Shown here piece by piece: positions 62,975-64,000 of a DNA stretch of 64,000 nt (positions are counted from its first letter, which is position 1; each line of letters begins with the position of its first letter). The stretch covers positions 62,001-126,000 of the forward strand of contig DATNPX010000054.1 of the NCBI GenBank assembly GCA_036702975.1, in the 5' to 3' direction. The notes under the pieces were generated by a model. It searched no databases, was not told the DNA's origin, and saw only the letters and a list, made by a program, of their open reading frames with translations. The position numbers and the translations under genes were made by a program. The stretch comes from DATNPX01 sp036702975 (lineage in GTDB: Bacteria; Cyanobacteriota; Vampirovibrionia; Obscuribacterales; Obscuribacteraceae).

Positions 62975-64000
62975 ATGAATCTCGAACCAGATTTTTGCTA
63001 TCAAGCTTTGCGCTCACACGATGCACGTTTTGACGGAGTGTTCTTCGTAGCCGTCAGAACGACTCGAATATATTGCCGTCCAATTTGTCCGGCTCGCGTT
63101 CCCCGGTTTGAAAGTTGTACGTTTTACCCCAGTGCTGCAGCGGCAGAGAAAGACGGCTATCGTCCCTGTTTACGGTGTCGTCCTGAATTGGCTCCAGGCA
63201 ATGCCTCTGTCGACGCCGTGAGCAGAATGGCCGCTCTCGCTATGAACCGTATTGAAGACGGTGCATTGACTGAAGGCAGCATTGAAGACCTGGCGGCAAG
63301 TATGGGTATTAGCGCGCGCCATTTGCGACGCGTTGTTGAAAGTGAATTTGGAGTCTCTCCAATTCAAATCGCCCAAACACAGCGGCTGTTGCTCGCCAAG
63401 CGACTTCTCACCGATACTAACCTTCCCGTCACTGAAATTGCGTTGGCTAGCGGATTTTCCAGTCTTAGAAGATTTAACGCTCTCTTCCTTGAACGATACC
63501 GAATGAATCCTACAAATCTGAGAAAGACCGCTAAACACAAAAGACCGGTGGACTATCTCATTTGCGAACTAGCCTATAAGCAGCCTTTTGATTGGCATGC
63601 GATGCTGAACTTTCTTAAGCCACGCGCTTGTCCTGGAGTTGAGTCTGTCACTGGCGATACCTACTTGCGTACTGTGTCTATAGGAAAGCACCGCGGTTGG
63701 CTCAAAGTTGAGAAGAGCAATAACCGCCATACTTTAGTGGTATCCATATCGCCAAGTCTGGCGCCAGTTCTTTTACAAGTTGCGGCTCGAGTAAAACGCT
63801 TATTCGATCTTCACTTAAATCCAGCGTCGGTAATCGACCATCTTGGAGAGTTGGCTAAATCTAATCCGGGTTTGCGTGTTCCAGGAGCCTTTGATGGATT
63901 TGAGCTCGCTGTAAGGGCTCTGCTAGGGCAAGTTGTAAGTGTGAAGGCCGCCACAACATTGGCCAGCCGAGTTACAAAATCGTTCGGTGAGGAGTTTGAG
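62975..64000 (+). CDS. alkA: Ada-AlkA fusion, DNA alkylation repair (3' end beyond window)
   Basis: The frame is open from the ATG at 62975 to the right edge (342 residues seen). The N-terminal Ada metal-binding domain has Cys34, Cys38, Cys65 and Cys68 with the same spacing as E. coli Ada (C-x3-C-x26-C-x2-C). An AraC-type HTH follows (about 80-180, EDLAASMGISARHLRRVVES, EIALASGFSSLRRFNALF). From about residue 195 an AlkA N-terminal domain begins, then the glycosylase core (AVRALLGQVVSVKAATTLAS). It likely senses methyl-phosphotriesters and excises 3-methyladenine. The catalytic Asp lies outside the window. Confidence 0.9.
   Translation, partial: MNLEPDFCYQALRSHDARFDGVFFVAVRTTRIYCRPICPARVPRFESCTFYPSAAAAEKDGYRPCLRCRPELAPGNASVDAVSRMAALAMNRIEDGALTEGSIEDLAASMGISARHLRRVVESEFGVSPIQIAQTQRLLLAKRLLTDTNLPVTEIALASGFSSLRRFNALFLERYRMNPTNLRKTAKHKRPVDYLICELAYKQPFDWHAMLNFLKPRACPGVESVTGDTYLRTVSIGKHRGWLKVEKSNNRHTLVVSISPSLAPVLLQVAARVKRLFDLHLNPASVIDHLGELAKSNPGLRVPGAFDGFELAVRALLGQVVSVKAATTLASRVTKSFGEEFE

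Noticed and set aside
1..64000. CRISPR array, rRNA or tRNA genes, intact insertion sequence
   Set aside because: I looked for regularly spaced repeats, conserved RNA motifs and complete transposase genes and found none; only the Tn3 fragment and the recombinase copies.

Overview
The window looks like chromosome of a Gram-negative, fermentation-capable bacterium near the Cyanobacteria/Melainabacteria (Vampirovibrionia, possibly Obscuribacterales). This placement is inference from gene content, with no marker gene as proof. The content includes a cyanobacterial-style single-RRM RNA-binding protein, WG-repeat and GSPII_E_N/MshEN-like repeat proteins, TolC/RND export and Xfp-AckA. No rRNA, tRNA or CRISPR array was recognised. 

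Layout. 1-589: 3' end of a 3-hydroxyacyl-CoA dehydrogenase with a clear terminator. 0.7-3.2 kb: two small immunity-like genes, a broken copy of a small Gly/Pro-rich gene and an NCS2 purine permease. 3.3-10.2 kb (minus): a four-gene operon chrB-like, tolC, RND pump, adaptor. 10.4-13.8 kb (plus): the intact Gly/Pro-rich gene, a predicted papain-like cysteine peptidase and an unknown partner. 14-22.3 kb: small secreted or unknown proteins, a beta-carbonic-anhydrase-like protein and a large WG-repeat protein flanked by direct repeats. 22.3-30.4 kb: an accessory zone with two copies of a tyrosine recombinase (one dead), a Tn3 transposase remnant, short inverted repeats, an LRV protein and a run of unknown genes, two with PD-(D/E)XK-like signatures. 

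30.7-39.2 kb (minus): a complete arginine operon argF-G-H-C-J-B-D. In front of argF is the most striking signal of the window. There is a good promoter, a 25-codon leader ORF with four consecutive Arg codons, mutually exclusive antiterminator and terminator helices, and a U8 tract. This is the full architecture of a ribosome-mediated transcription attenuator responding to arginine. 

39.3-64 kb: a degenerate histidine kinase, the RRM protein, two MshEN-repeat paralogs, a GNAT, an alpha/beta hydrolase lacking its nucleophile serine, a 5-oxoprolinase, ArfB, an aminotransferase with an Lrp-type regulator (AlaT/AlaR-like), a degenerate GGDEF protein, a coupled xfp-ackA pair (phosphoketolase to acetate plus ATP), a lysophospholipase-like hydrolase, an MFS transporter, two unknown genes, and an Ada-AlkA alkylation-repair fusion that runs off the right edge.
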